DNA from: Aptenodytes patagonicus
Lineage: Eukaryota; Chordata; Aves; Sphenisciformes; Spheniscidae
NCBI RefSeq assembly: GCF_965638725.1
Contig: NC_134970.1
Coordinates: 3,043,001 to 3,107,000, forward strand
Reading direction: 5' to 3'
Length of the DNA: 64,000 bases
Part shown: piece by piece, positions 24,401 through 35,491 of the stretch
Layout of the letters: each line of letters opens with the position of its first letter
Position numbering within the stretch: position 1 is the first letter of the stretch
Translations under genes and position numbers: made by a program
The notes under the pieces: model-generated
What the model was told of the DNA's origin: nothing
The model's database searches: none
The model's input: the letters and a program-made list of their open reading frames with translations, nothing else

Positions 24401-25241
24401 TTCAGGTTTGAGCTCCTTTTTGCAGCTTTGTAAAAATACGCTCCTATTCTTCAGTTTTGCATGGACAGAAGAGGGAACCCTGGGAGACTGTCTCCTGCTG
24501 CTGTTAGAAAACCATGAAAGTGGTTTTTTTTTTCTTGCATGGGAATACATGAATCAAAAGGGGTCCTGACCTGTAGATCTTGCTTCAGCTAGAGGCCAAC
24601 CAGAACAGTGTGCTTCTAGTGCTACTTTGCTATCAATTCTATGGCAGCAAATAGCAAGCGAGTTCCGGAACGCCATGCTTGTTAATTCCTTGTGTGCCAT
24701 ATCCCAGACACCTTTCCTTAGGTGTAAGAGGTGTCCAGTATGAGAGCGGAGCAGTGCGGGGTTACCCCCTCTGTGCCAGTTGCACAAAGGTGGTACTTGG
24801 GTTAATTTCAAAAGATTGTTGTTTTATAACTGGAAGATTTGCTTTGTGGTTTGTGGGTTTTCTTGTTTTGTTTGTTTTTTTTATTCTGCCCTAATGGCAA
24901 GATTCCTTTCTCACTTAATGGTAGGTTTCTATGTCTAAAAGATAACAGATGTTGGCTCTAAGGTCAGTGATGAGAATTCGGGTTACCTGAAACAACTTTT
25001 TATTTTCCCTCGTAGATCCAGCAGGAAAAGGCCAAAGAAAGAGAGGAGGCAGTCACCAGCTCGGAAGAACATGAAGACAGCTGAAATGGAAAAAGAGACG
25101 TTGATGGTGGAAAATGGGAAGAACCGAGCAGAAGTAGCACAGGAAGAGACCACTCAAAGTTTGATACCCACGCCTGTGAGGATCGTGATATTTGTCATCT
25201 TTGTGTTTGTGATCTTCATGCATGTAATTAATGGAGGCTAA
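18442..25241 (+). CDS. LEMD1: Tail-anchored membrane protein in the LEMD1 position (about 190 aa, split gene)
   Basis: Exons inferred from splice sites and phase: ATG 18442-18489 (donor GGG|GTAAGG), 18865-18892, 20930-21003, 22086-22196, 23691-23776, 25016-25241 with stop TAA at 25239. The phases agree throughout and give about 190 residues. The start has an in-frame stop upstream (18418) within the same exon. The N-terminal two thirds is acidic and Ser/Thr-rich (for example [12 protein letters not shown]). A basic cluster RKRPKKERR follows near residues 119-127, then a single hydrophobic helix ([17 protein letters not shown]) close to the C-terminus. This layout fits a tail-anchored inner-nuclear-membrane or ER protein. 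Human LEMD1 (about 181 aa) has a LEM domain and a C-terminal helix, and lies next to KLHDC8A and NUAK2 on the same strand, as here. I see no LEM domain in this model; it may have diverged or lie in an unrecognised exon. The name therefore rests on synteny plus the C-terminal layout. Confidence 0.6.
21346..21433 (+). other. Possible cassette exon of the LEMD1-position gene
   Basis: An excellent acceptor (CTCTTTTGTTTATAG) precedes 88 open bases that read [20 protein letters not shown] and onward in the frame entering from exon 20930-21003. The donor is weak (GAGGAAA|GTATCT). Because 88 is not a multiple of three, including it requires the next exon to begin at 22090 (acceptor GTAG) instead of 22086 (acceptor ACAG). 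With that switch the frame is kept and the protein becomes 218 residues. It may equally be a chance open stretch. Confidence 0.3.
22755..22850 (-). mobile_element. Ancient amniote repeat relic, tentative
   Basis: On the minus strand the stretch reads AGGACCGAAGTCCCATTGTG then CTGGGTGCCA, and further on TGCCAAAGAGACTGATGG. This is like the widespread amniote repeat with GGGCCCCATTGTGCTAGGTG and TGCCCCAAAGAGCTTACAATC. It is heavily diverged and lies in an intron of the LEMD1-position gene. The open minus-strand frames over it are not genes. Confidence 0.35.
23326..23507 (+). mobile_element. CR1 LINE, 5'-truncated 3' end
   Basis: A second CR1 3' fragment, nearly identical over its length to 2975-3188: TTTAAACATTGGAACAGGCT, CCCTGGAGGTATTTAAAAGA, GACTCGATGATCTTAGAGGT, tail ATGATTCTATGATTCTA. 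It lies in the intron between exons 22086-22196 and 23691-23776, in sense orientation to the host gene, ending about 180 bases before the next exon. It carries only the last 30 or so codons of the retroposon's ORF and its 3' UTR. Confidence 0.93.
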
Positions 25242-25300
25242 TACAAACAGTCTGCTCAAACCTCATCCTGGGAAGAAAATAAACGCACTGTCCTGATGAC
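25242..25300 (+). terminator. Short 3' UTR with AATAAA poly(A) signal
   Basis: A canonical AATAAA at 25278-25283 lies 37 bases after the stop codon of the LEMD1-position gene, with a GT-rich stretch (GCAGTGTTTAGCGGTG) about 30 bases further on. A longer alternative 3' UTR is possible: another AATAAA is at 26335-26340. Confidence 0.5.
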
Positions 25301-28300
25301 ATAAGCAGTGTTTAGCGGTGACTACAAAACTGAAGAATGCACTTTTCTCTCCCTGCTACTTGTGAACAAGCTCTTCAGGCGGTGAATTAGAAGCCTAGTA
25401 GGAGGGTGAAAACAGCCTGTGACTTGTCTTTGCCTGGTGTTCACAGTATACAGTAGTTCCTAATTCTTGAAGAAGTGACTTGCTATACTGTTTCTCCTTT
25501 GCTGAAGCCAAGTTTGCGTGTTTTGTGCCCCAGCTACAGTGTTTATTTGCTCAGAGGTGTTTGGAGTTCTACATGCCTTGGTTTTTCCTAAGCTGCCAGC
25601 GGCTGGGATTACTGCATCGTTGAGAACTTACGGCTTCTCTGAGCTCTGGTTATCTTACATTTGAGAAACACCAGATACAAATTGAGGGAACTAATTGCTT
25701 GCTGATCTGGCAAGACAGGTAATGGCTGTAGCATAATACAAACCATGAGGGATCAAGGGAGGAGTTACTATATCTTAACCACTTCTGGAAAAAATGTTCT
25801 CGCCCCTTCAAGTCTATAAATGTTACTGAAAAGGGGGGAATGGTGGAAGTGAGCATCTCCCATTATTGGCCTGCCGCTCTTCATTCGAAGAGGACCTAAT
25901 TTTGTCTGCAATGTTCTCACAAATCATGACACTTTAAATTTAAATGACTTATGGGTTAAGATCAAGCTGAAGCCTTTTAGTATCTTTTCACAGAAGAAAT
26001 GCAGAACTTTGAGCCTGGCACGTAATCTGAAGAAGAGCACTGCAGCACCCTAAAATTGCAGAAGGCATTTGATTTAAAGTGATGATTTTTCTTTTGTTGT
26101 CTGTGCCTACTCTGCCAAGAAGGCAAACTTGTTTGGTTTAGGAGGAAAATCCTCCCTGTGTAAGTCATAACACAGTAAACTAGGGGTGTGAGATACTGAA
26201 TGGTTTTGTTAACTTCTAAGACATTTCGCTTCATCTTTAAGATGTGTGCACTTTGTAATCTTTACCTCAAATCTTGGTGGTGGCTTTAATGTGAGGTAAG
26301 AGGTTGCCTCTTTTTTCCAAGTAGGATAAATGGTAATAAATGAAAAAGAGGAGTTTGACTCCTGTAACTGTCTAAGTAAGTGGAATTAAGGTAGCTGGCT
26401 TTCCACCAAGGTGTGGTGTTAGCTCTCTATTCTCAGATATTTCCTGCTTTGTGAAGCTCATGTTCCAGTTTAGCAAGTGCGATGAAAGCTGGAATGTGCT
26501 ATGTTTTTACTTGATGTTGCATTCATAGGAAAATAATTTTTAGCTGCTTCAAATTGCTATGTAAATGCCATCGCTTCCCTGTTAAGTAACTGATAGACCC
26601 TGTCAGTTCTACTTCACACTTCAAGGCTTTGCTCTTTGCTGCTTATATGCCCCCTCTCTGTCTAGCCATCTTGCACTTCGTCTGCAAAACCTTGTCTTGA
26701 ATGATCCAGCCTGACGTGTGGTAGCTTTGATCTGGTTACTCAGGGTGGTGAAGGGCTGTAAAGTCATGCCATTCCTCCTAACTAACTACAGAGCCTTGTT
26801 CTTAATGGGAAACAAAGTTGTTATTTATTCCTCTCATTTGAACATGTATGAAATGAGGTGGAATTCTTCCTCCTCAGCATCAGCTATCTCACCTGGAGGG
26901 CACTTTGGGGTACATGACATCGTTTTCCCTTTTTGTTTTTCTATCCCAAATTTAGTGAGTTATTCTGGTCCCTCCTTTCAATTGAGGATGGCAAAGCATT
27001 GGCTCCAGGAACGAGGATTTTTGAAATCCTCCTGGCAATGGATAACAAAAACATTAATCTCCTGCTGTTCAACATGCTAGGGGTGTGTGCGCTCATGTTG
27101 AAGGACATGTGCTGTTCTGACATGTTATATGAAACAAGCGTGTTACTGCCCAACGCTGTTTTATTGGGTCTTTTCTTTGATACAAATGCTTAGAGGGCAA
27201 ATGTTCCTAATCACTTAGCTTAAAAAAAAAAAGAAGAATTAGACCAGGCTCCTGGGCACATGAGGTGCTGCAGCTTAAGCCATGCTTGGAAAAGAACCTC
27301 CCACTCTGGCGCTTGGGTAGCACAGGAGGTAGGCTTGCTGGGTTTGCTGAAAATGTTAATTATCCCTAGTTTCCTCCCAGCCTCAGGTGGTGGTACCAAC
27401 TCCCTGTTACTGCCTGACCTTCAAGAAAGTTGTACTGAGCTGTAAGTCTCATTAATACTGGATTTGGATTAAAAATGCATTCCTCTCAACTCAAAATGGG
27501 GAGACACGAACAGCTTCCTCCACCCCCAGAGAAGTTCAGTTTGTGCCAAGACTCCTCTAGCTCAGTGGAAATGAGTAAAGCTGCGTAGCGATCTTGCCAG
27601 AACGGAGTAGGAACCAATCCTCCTTCCCTGGGGAGTGAGCTTGGCACATACTGTGCTTGTTCACTTTATCGAACTGATCAGCAACGCAAATAAACATCAT
27701 GTAGGTATCGTCTGCACTGGGAGAAGGCAAGTTGTGCCCTGTTCCCCCCCGCCTCGCACCCCTGCTCCCAGTTAGCTGCTCTCCCAGCCACTGAAAACTA
27801 TAGCTAAAGGGAGTACCTACTTTTTGGGGGACTATCTTTAACATACATGATAACTAAATGCTTTCTTGGCTAACAGGGGTATCTAAGATGCAAAGTAAGA
27901 AAACAAGGATGCAGTGCTCCTCTGTTCTTGCCTGCTGTGTGTGAAAGGGGATATCGAGGACTGCACCGGGACTGCTGGTGATAAAGTCATGGGTCACCAT
28001 GTGATACAGCAGGACGCTTCCACATACAGCGATGTTTCTCTGTGAGTAAAACCCTACACAGGTAGCATACTTTGCCATCTAGAAAACAGATCCATTAATT
28101 CATTTGGAATGAAAAATAGATGTTGAAAGGACTCTTGCCCTCTTCTAGCTGCATCTAGATGTTTTCTACAGCATCTCTTACTAGAGCAGCTCTTCCTACT
28201 GGGTTTGGCTCTATTTGCTATTGGGAAGGCACATGGGAGCGGACAGTGCTGCCTCCCCGGAGGTTACAGACTTTGTCTAGTTTTAGTTGGCAAATGTGAG

Positions 28301-31300
28301 GTCTGGACCCACTTTAATTTGACAGAGGTAACGAACAGTTATTAGCTGTTCTAAAACTCGTGTGGAGGCAAGGCATTATGTTAGGTAATTGCGTTGGGTG
28401 GTTTTTTTTATGTAAAATGACTTTACACTTGGAGCATACTGTGACTTAAGAGGTCACAATAAGATTTGCAATGATGGACCTCACAGAGCACCCAGCCCTG
28501 CTGCGTCTGCAGTTTGCGCTGGTTTCCCCAGTGGATGGAAGCAAAACATCACCATCAATGCTGGCCCTGCCTAATGCCAGGGATCACAGATGTTTGCTGT
28601 TGAGCCTGAGGTGTATGAGATCAATCGATTTGGCAAACAAATCTAGCTCAGCTCTGTGCAGTCTCGGGTAGCTCTTGCTATATCTGGGAATTTAGAGAAG
28701 AAAAAGAGGGTGCCAGTTTCCTGGGCTGCTGAAGGCTTCACCCCTCCTCGGAAGCCACCTTGCATTAGGCTGTCGTAGGAACGGGCTTGCTGCCTCTCGC
28801 TGAAACTGTCAGCGCTTGGAAATTCAGACGTTACAGTAGGTGTAACCATAAAAGGTTTGTGTTTAATAAAATGGTAGTGCCTGAGAGCACTGATAGGCTT
28901 TTCTCTTAAATCTGTTTGACAGGGTTGTGAGTCCTTACGATGGATGCAAGACGTGCTAATGGGTCACGTGCTGGTAGGAACTTCCAGCAGGAGGCTGCTA
29001 AACTTGGCAAAGGTTGCTTGTGTCCCCGTGGGATTGGGGTGGGGACTGCTGTGTGTCTTAACCCAGTCCCAGTTGTTGGCATTTAGGATGAAATCTGCAT
29101 GTGGCATCATCTGCTGAGGAAAGATGATGATGATGATAACTTAAAACTGAGCTAGAAGATCTTACCCTAAAGGAGGGATTTAAGTTAAATGGTTTGGTCT
29201 GGAATTTCCTTTTTATCCAAGAGGTAGAAAACCCACGTGTATTTCCATTCTTCCCCATAGAAGAAAACTCCAGTAGGGTCTGATTGAAGGAGCACATCAC
29301 TCGTGGGGGTTTGTGCCCTCCACATGCAGCGTCTCTAGATCTAAAGGAGAATAGGACCTGGCACCCCTCTCAGACAGCAGCAGAGAAAATACTTGTTCTG
29401 GTTCCTGTTCTGCAGTGTTTCTCCTCTTCTTGCCTGAACTGTCTCACTTCTCAGTCTTTGCCCCCAGCCCTGCTTTGCTAAGTTCCCTTGAAAGCATGGA
29501 TAGGATTACTGATGAACTGACATCCCGTTACCGCCCACCTCCTCCAGCTTAACAGCTAACCCCTGCCCCGCGTCTCGGGCACACCGGGGCATCTCGCACC
29601 TTCCCTGCCACTCAGAGCCCCCGCGGATGGCTGGCAGGTTGCTATCAGAAGCTGTCTCCCCCATGTCTCTAATTTTATGTGCTGCAGCCTTCTCCACCAG
29701 AGACCTGTCAGCAAGGTTCTGTGCTTGGCAGAAATAGCTCTGGGAGAGTAACGACAGCAAAATGGATGCTAAATAGGGAATAGCAGAAGTGCTGTAGCAG
29801 TGAGGTCAATTATCATCAACTTTGCTGTAACACATCTCTGTGTTCCCAGAGACAGCCCAGGATGGGCAGCAGCTAGGGCTGGGAGATGCCTGGCGAGTGG
29901 AAGCTACAGAAGACAAGATGGTTAGATGGGTGAGACGATCTCGTCTTCCTTCTGCATTTGCCTTGTTCTTCCTGGGGATGGTTCTTCTCCGCTGTTGCAG
30001 CGATCTGAGCAGCTCAGGATCCACTCATCGCTTCCCTTGGCTTGACTGGCCTCTAGCTACATGCAGCCATGCTTGAGATCTCGCAGGTGCAGAAGCAATT
30101 TTGCAGCCAATCTATAAGGAGCAGGGGAACATATAAGGGAGCCGCTTGTCAGAGGTGCTTTCCAGGCAGTCACGGTCCGGCCAAGCTGCAAATGAATTAC
30201 TGTGGATGGACACACAGAGGGTTTCGGTGACTTGTCACAAAAGTCTCATGTGATGGAGCCAAGAATAGAATTTCTTAATCCAGGGAGAATTGGGCAAAAA
30301 TATATTGTTGCAGATTAATACATTTGCCCATGAACTTAGCTTTGGGGATCAGCAAAACAGAAGACAGGTTCTGAGAGATGGAGGTGTTTCATTATGGCAA
30401 CCTTTGAAACAAAGCATCTTCACTTCTGAAAGCATTTCATTTTCAAACTGGTCTTTTTTTCTTTTTAAAGCACAAAATGCTTCAACATTTAACACCCAAA
30501 GGAAAGAAAAACAATGTTCTCTGCAGTTTAAATGAAAAACATTTGGGGCAGATTAGGAGTTAATTCACCAAAATCTATGAAAATATTCTTTCTTTTATAC
30601 AAAATGAGAATTATACACTGATGTCTTTTACCCACATCCCCCTTTCAAATCCATTCTTTACACAGTCTGCTCTTGTCTCTTATCGCTGCCTGGTCCATGA
30701 ATGATTAACCCTCGCTTCCTTTGAAGACTAGAGAACAAAACACCGCTGCTCAAAGTCCCTTTTCTTGCTCAGGCATTCAGCTCTTTCTCAGAGCTAGACG
30801 TGGTCTGTGGAAATCCCAAGGCACTCTGTACCCTGCACTGGAATGTATTGACTCTTGTTGGACCGGTCAGGAAGGCAGATGCGATCTCTCGTTATAACAC
30901 ACTCTCTTACTGAACACAGAAGAGATGGAGCTTGTGATACCAGCAAACCACTGCTTTATTTCAGTGGTTTATTATTCTGGTGACTGTGTGGAGATCGCTG
31001 TTCCCAGCCCTGCTATGTCTTGCATAAACCCTCTTCCTGGGAACAAACAGCTTTTTTCCAGTTGTATATAAACATGGACTTTGTTTTGTTTTTATAAAAA
31101 AACATGCAAAGCCAGATGCATCCATAGCCTAACTAGTTAGACAGCTTAAAGCTCTTTCATGCTGATGATGAAATTCTGCTAACTGTAGCTAATTTTGAAT
31201 GTTACTGTGTGTGCGTGTGGGTTTTTTTTTCCCCAGCAACTGTCTTTTCAAAGTGCCTGTCTGTCCTGAAATGATGTCTCTCTGTGTTTGTCAAATGGGC

Positions 31301-31438
31301 AGACACAGCTGGTGGACTTCTCCCCCTAGGTTAAATATTCTGACTGAGAGATCCTGAAGCTCTTGGCTCCTGTCTCCACATATTAAGGTGACTGTCTGCA
31401 CTGTAACCAGCTCAGGGCCCTGCAGGAGGGAGAATTAA

Positions 31439-31458
31439 TTAATTAACTAGTTAATTAA
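31439..31458. repeat. Perfect 20-bp AT palindrome
   Basis: TTAATTAACTAGTTAATTAA equals its own reverse complement, centred on CTAG, within a slightly longer run of AATT units starting at about 31433. It contains TAAT cores on both strands, as used by homeodomain factors. Simple-sequence origin is the more likely explanation. Confidence 0.8.
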
Positions 31459-33059
31459 CTGTCAGGTTGCCAAATCTCTGGAAGAAATGACAGGGGAGGA
31501 CCGAATGCTGTCTCTACTCTCCCTGCATTGCTCTCCCCTGCTTTGTGCCAAAGCATGGTCGCCCGTGGCCAGCAGCGCTGGGGGGGCTGTGTGCTCCAGC
31601 CACTGCTGGCACCAACCTATGCAGGGGCAGGTCTTGGTCCTCTTGCATGTCTTTCCCCTTTACCTACGAGATCCTGATCTCTTCTAAAAGAGAAATCTTT
31701 TACTGGGGTTCTGGGGGTGCTTTTTGCTGCTTTTTCCCCTATTTTCTTACCTCCTGGCCTGCTTGCTGCAGTTCAACACGCCTTTCCCAAACACTTAGGA
31801 GAAGCGGTTTGGTCAAGAGTGCTCGTTGGATTGAGCTGACTCAACCTGAAGCGATGCAGGTAAGAAAGAGGAAAATAAAATGTTACTGTTCGGCTTATTT
31901 GTGTAATTTGCAGAAATTCCTGCAACTCTCCTGCTGTTCCCATGGAAACAGATGTTGAATTGCAAGAAGCTGCTACAGGTTTTCAGGACTATTTTTTTTT
32001 TTTTTTCCCCCCTTTAACAGTGACACCTCCTTTATCATTTCCAAGCAGCCTGGAAAAGTTCTTTCCCTTTTCGAGGCACAAATCTGGAGTGTCCCTGAGC
32101 CGGCCTTGTCCCACAAGTTCTTCAAGGTGTCCCGAGAGGTCTACTGACGCGGCAAGCAAGACGCCGCCAGGAAAAGATGCCATCGGGAGGAGGGTAAACT
32201 CTGCTTTCCTTATGCTGTTACCTACCTGGCAATGGTGGGTTTGCTTCCCTCCCTCGTTCCCAGCGCAAGCCCTGCGCCGTGGGAAGGGCTCGCTGGCCAC
32301 CGGGCCGTAGCGCTGTGCAATTTGCGCTGTTCAAAAAGCATCTGCTGAGCGAAGCCAACGCCTGCCTTTGTACGAGGGCTCGGGTCTCTGTAGCGCGTTG
32401 CGTAAGCTCTGTCCTTCCAAGACACAGTTATTTTCCAGCCTGTCGGGTCTGACTCATCCACCAGGCAGTCAGGGACGGAACACCTGGGGCTTTATGGCCA
32501 AGCTGCCGTACCTGCCTCCATGCTTTCATCCCATTTGAAGCCTCCCTCTTCCCCTGCCTTCATCTCTCATTTCTCTTGCCTTTTGCAGGTGTTGATGTGG
32601 TGCAGACTGTTCGTCGTGGGAGAGTAAGGCTGCTTGCATTCATCTAAGAAATGACACTGGCAAGTGAAAGGTCATCAAGGGGTCTCTTGGGTTTACTTTG
32701 TTGTTTTGTTTTTAATTGGGTGAATTAAATGCTTATGAAGATGAATGAGTATTTGTTTTAATAAGTAATTAGCATCAGCTATGTAGGACTATGAGGACGA
32801 GCATTATCAAGGCTTCCTGGCAGAGCTTTACCAGGGCCCTGGTCTGTGTCACATCGTCTCCACTCCCTATTTTATCACAATCCATCATGTTTCTGCCACC
32901 AGCCGGAGGCCCCGGCTGACCCAAGAACCCCACTCACCAGGTGCTGCACACACAGCATGGGGAGCCCAACCGCAGCCACGAAACGACAGGTGAAACGGGC
33001 AGACAAAAAGCAGGAAGGAAAATGAGAAGGAGATGAAGGGCTCAAGATCAAACAGCAAT

Positions 33060-33110
33060 GTAAAAAAAAACGACCAAAAAAAAAAAAAACCCCACAAAAA
33101 AAAAATCTAA
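33060..33110. repeat. A-rich low-complexity tract
   Basis: Several A-runs of 9-14 bases separated by short C-containing spacers. It gives rise to apparent Phe-rich minus-strand frames that are not genes. No SINE or LINE body could be recognised next to it. Confidence 0.7.
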
Positions 33111-35094
33111 ACCAACCAACCAAAAACCCACCTGGGACCAAACCCGGTGTCCTGAGCCAAGGTCCTGTTTGGACCCCAGCCCACAAAGCAGGAGCTCCCA
33201 AATGGTTTGAAACACCAGCCTGCTCTTGTGTTTCAGTGGGTTTTGTAAACCACAGTTTACCACCAGTTTTAAAATGGAAACCGCTGTGTAATACGATTGC
33301 AAGGGCCAGCTGCCATCTGTCACAGCCCCTTCACCACCGTCGTCCATAAAGGTCGCCCATTGCTGGGCAGCTTTGAGCCCAGCACGGGAGCCCCGTGGTT
33401 TAATGTGGGGATGGAGAGGAGCTGCCAACCCTGTGGCTTGAGCACCAGCTCATCTCACCAGCCTGGTGATGATCTCGGCTGCCTCCTGGGGCCTCCCCTT
33501 CCTTTCCTTCCCCATGCCTCCCTACCCCATGAAACAGCTTTCTGCAGTGGTTTGAGAAGACCTTTCATGATGTTTCTTTTTTACCTCCTGGGTTGTAAGC
33601 AGGGAGCTTGCAAGCTTGCTGGAAACCTTCATTCAGAGCTGCCTAGACTCATCTGTAAACAGTCTGGTAAATAAAAATAACTTACAAATACTAAGTGTCC
33701 AATAATGCCAGATTGCTAATAGCCCCCCTGTTAAAATCCAGTTTGATGGGGTCTTTTAAAATTTCTTAAGAGGTGAATGCCTTTGTAATGAACATCTTAA
33801 TGTTAGATTGGCCCTGTGCTTGAGCTTTTTATTTAAATGCAAATTGAATCCTCCCACCGGAAAGCTAACAGGAGATTAAAATAGCTGGTAGGGGATGAGA
33901 ATTTGCTTTATGTAGAGTCATTTGACTCAACTTCTTGTTGATTTCCTCATTTTTCTTATTTTATCGCTAGAGCTGCTTTAAAATAGCTTCCTATCTCAAG
34001 CAGCATGAGCTATCGGCAAGAATAAACCTTGGTTGGATCGTTACAGGCCTGAATTGGGGTCAACACCGAGGGGCTTTTGCAAGCCAGGGCTGAACTTGAA
34101 ACCTCCTCCAGCCACCTCTGGAGACTGTCACTGGTCCAGGCTGCAGGGAAGCAGCCACCGGAGAAGCGAGTCACTCTGAGATGAAAACATGAGACTCTTC
34201 CAGCTCTAGAAGTTGCAGGTTCAAAGGCTGTTGAGTGCTCGAGCACCTGATGCTGCTGTGTGGGTACTGGCCATGCCCCGAGTCATGCGTGCGCAGAGCT
34301 CTGCGCTGGCGGGGAAAGCTGTATGAGCACAACGCTGAAAGGAGCAGAAATCCCTGGGGATGTCAGGGACTTTCAGAGCTAAGGGGGTTCCTGAAGGATT
34401 AGAAACATCTGCTGGGCTGAACTGCAAATGCATCTCTGGGGAGGAGCTTTGAAGCTCGATGGAAGATGCATTGAAAGGATCTTTCTCCTGGCTTTTGCTT
34501 AGAAATGATTTTTCTGCAAAGTTATTCTGCAACACCTTTAGGAGAAGAGTAGAGAAGCAGGTCAGGGAAGTGAAAGCCTGGGACAAGCGGCAGGCTGGGA
34601 AACATCCTCCCCGGAGAAGACGAGGGCTCAAAGGGCCCCACGTCCTGGAGCTGCCTCTGCAACCTCAGCGCTAAAGCATGCTCTTTATGGGACATCTGGA
34701 GCCAGAGTTGCAGAGAGCCGAAGCTCTGGGGTCGCTGCTGCCTGACCCCCCCTTGCTGTGCCCTCGTTACAGCAGCGTGGGTGCCCGTGGGGTGCGTGTC
34801 CGTCGGATGTGCACACCGGTGCTGGGGCTCTGCTCTCCCCGAGCTGCGGCCGGTCTCCCCAGTCACGACTGGGACCCAGCCTGGGGCAGACCCCCAGCCC
34901 TTCCCGGAGCGGGTCCTGCTGCAGCCCAGGGAACGCCGCAGCAGCACGTTTGGGTCTCTGCCTCCTCTCAGAGACAGCTCCTACTTTCCAGCTCCTATTT
35001 TTGTCCGTCTGTCTCCCTTTTCCAGGAGTTTTGTTGTTGCAGGCGGGGAGGGCGGGCGGGGGGAGCCGCTGTTACAGAACATCCTGTGCAAGCG

Positions 35095-35491
35095 TGGGGA
35101 GCCATAAAAGGCTTAAGTATGGGTCTGGTAATGCAGTGTGTACACACGCGTGCACACCCCCGGCCGCCGGCACCGAGGAGGAGACCAGATGGGGAAACAC
35201 TCTCCCTCTTAATTGTCCTACATCTCTGGGAGGGTGAAGATTAGGGCTGCTGGATTTATGCTGATTTTTTTTTTCTTTCTCCCCTCGCGTCCCTCCCACG
35301 CAGCCCTCCCGGCCCCCGGCTGCTCACATCGCCGCTCGCGTCCCCCTCGCCAGCGCTGCAGGGTGGGACGGAGGGAGCCGGGGAGGAGGGGGATGCTCTG
35401 CAGGCGCCGAGGATTTGGGTGTTAAAGTTGAAGAGCGTTTCTAGCAGAGAGCCGCGCTCCACCTGGACTCGGTGCGGCTTTCCGGGAGCTG
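35095..35491 (+). promoter_or_regulatory. Candidate distal promoter and first non-coding exon of KLHDC8A
   Basis: A TATA-like CCATAAAAGGC lies at about 35102-35112. The sequence beyond it becomes GC- and CpG-rich (35280-35480) and ends at a good donor, GGGAGCT|GTGAGT, near 35491/35492. Coding begins 8 kb downstream in exon 43495-43927, which has an acceptor before the ATG, so an upstream non-coding exon must exist. This is the best candidate I can see, but no transcript evidence is available and the exact start is unknown. Confidence 0.33.

Larger units (their letters stand above)
25301..35090. other. Intergenic DNA, AT-richer, no gene seen
   Basis: About 10 kb between the LEMD1-position gene and KLHDC8A. 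I found no convincing exon. The first 1-2 kb could belong to a longer 3' UTR. It contains simple sequences: a GATGAT run near 29125, T-runs, the AATTA palindrome at 31439-31458, and an A-rich patch at 33060-33110. Short minus-strand frames at 27557-27844 and 32875-33428 have no recognised domain. Confidence 0.45.
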
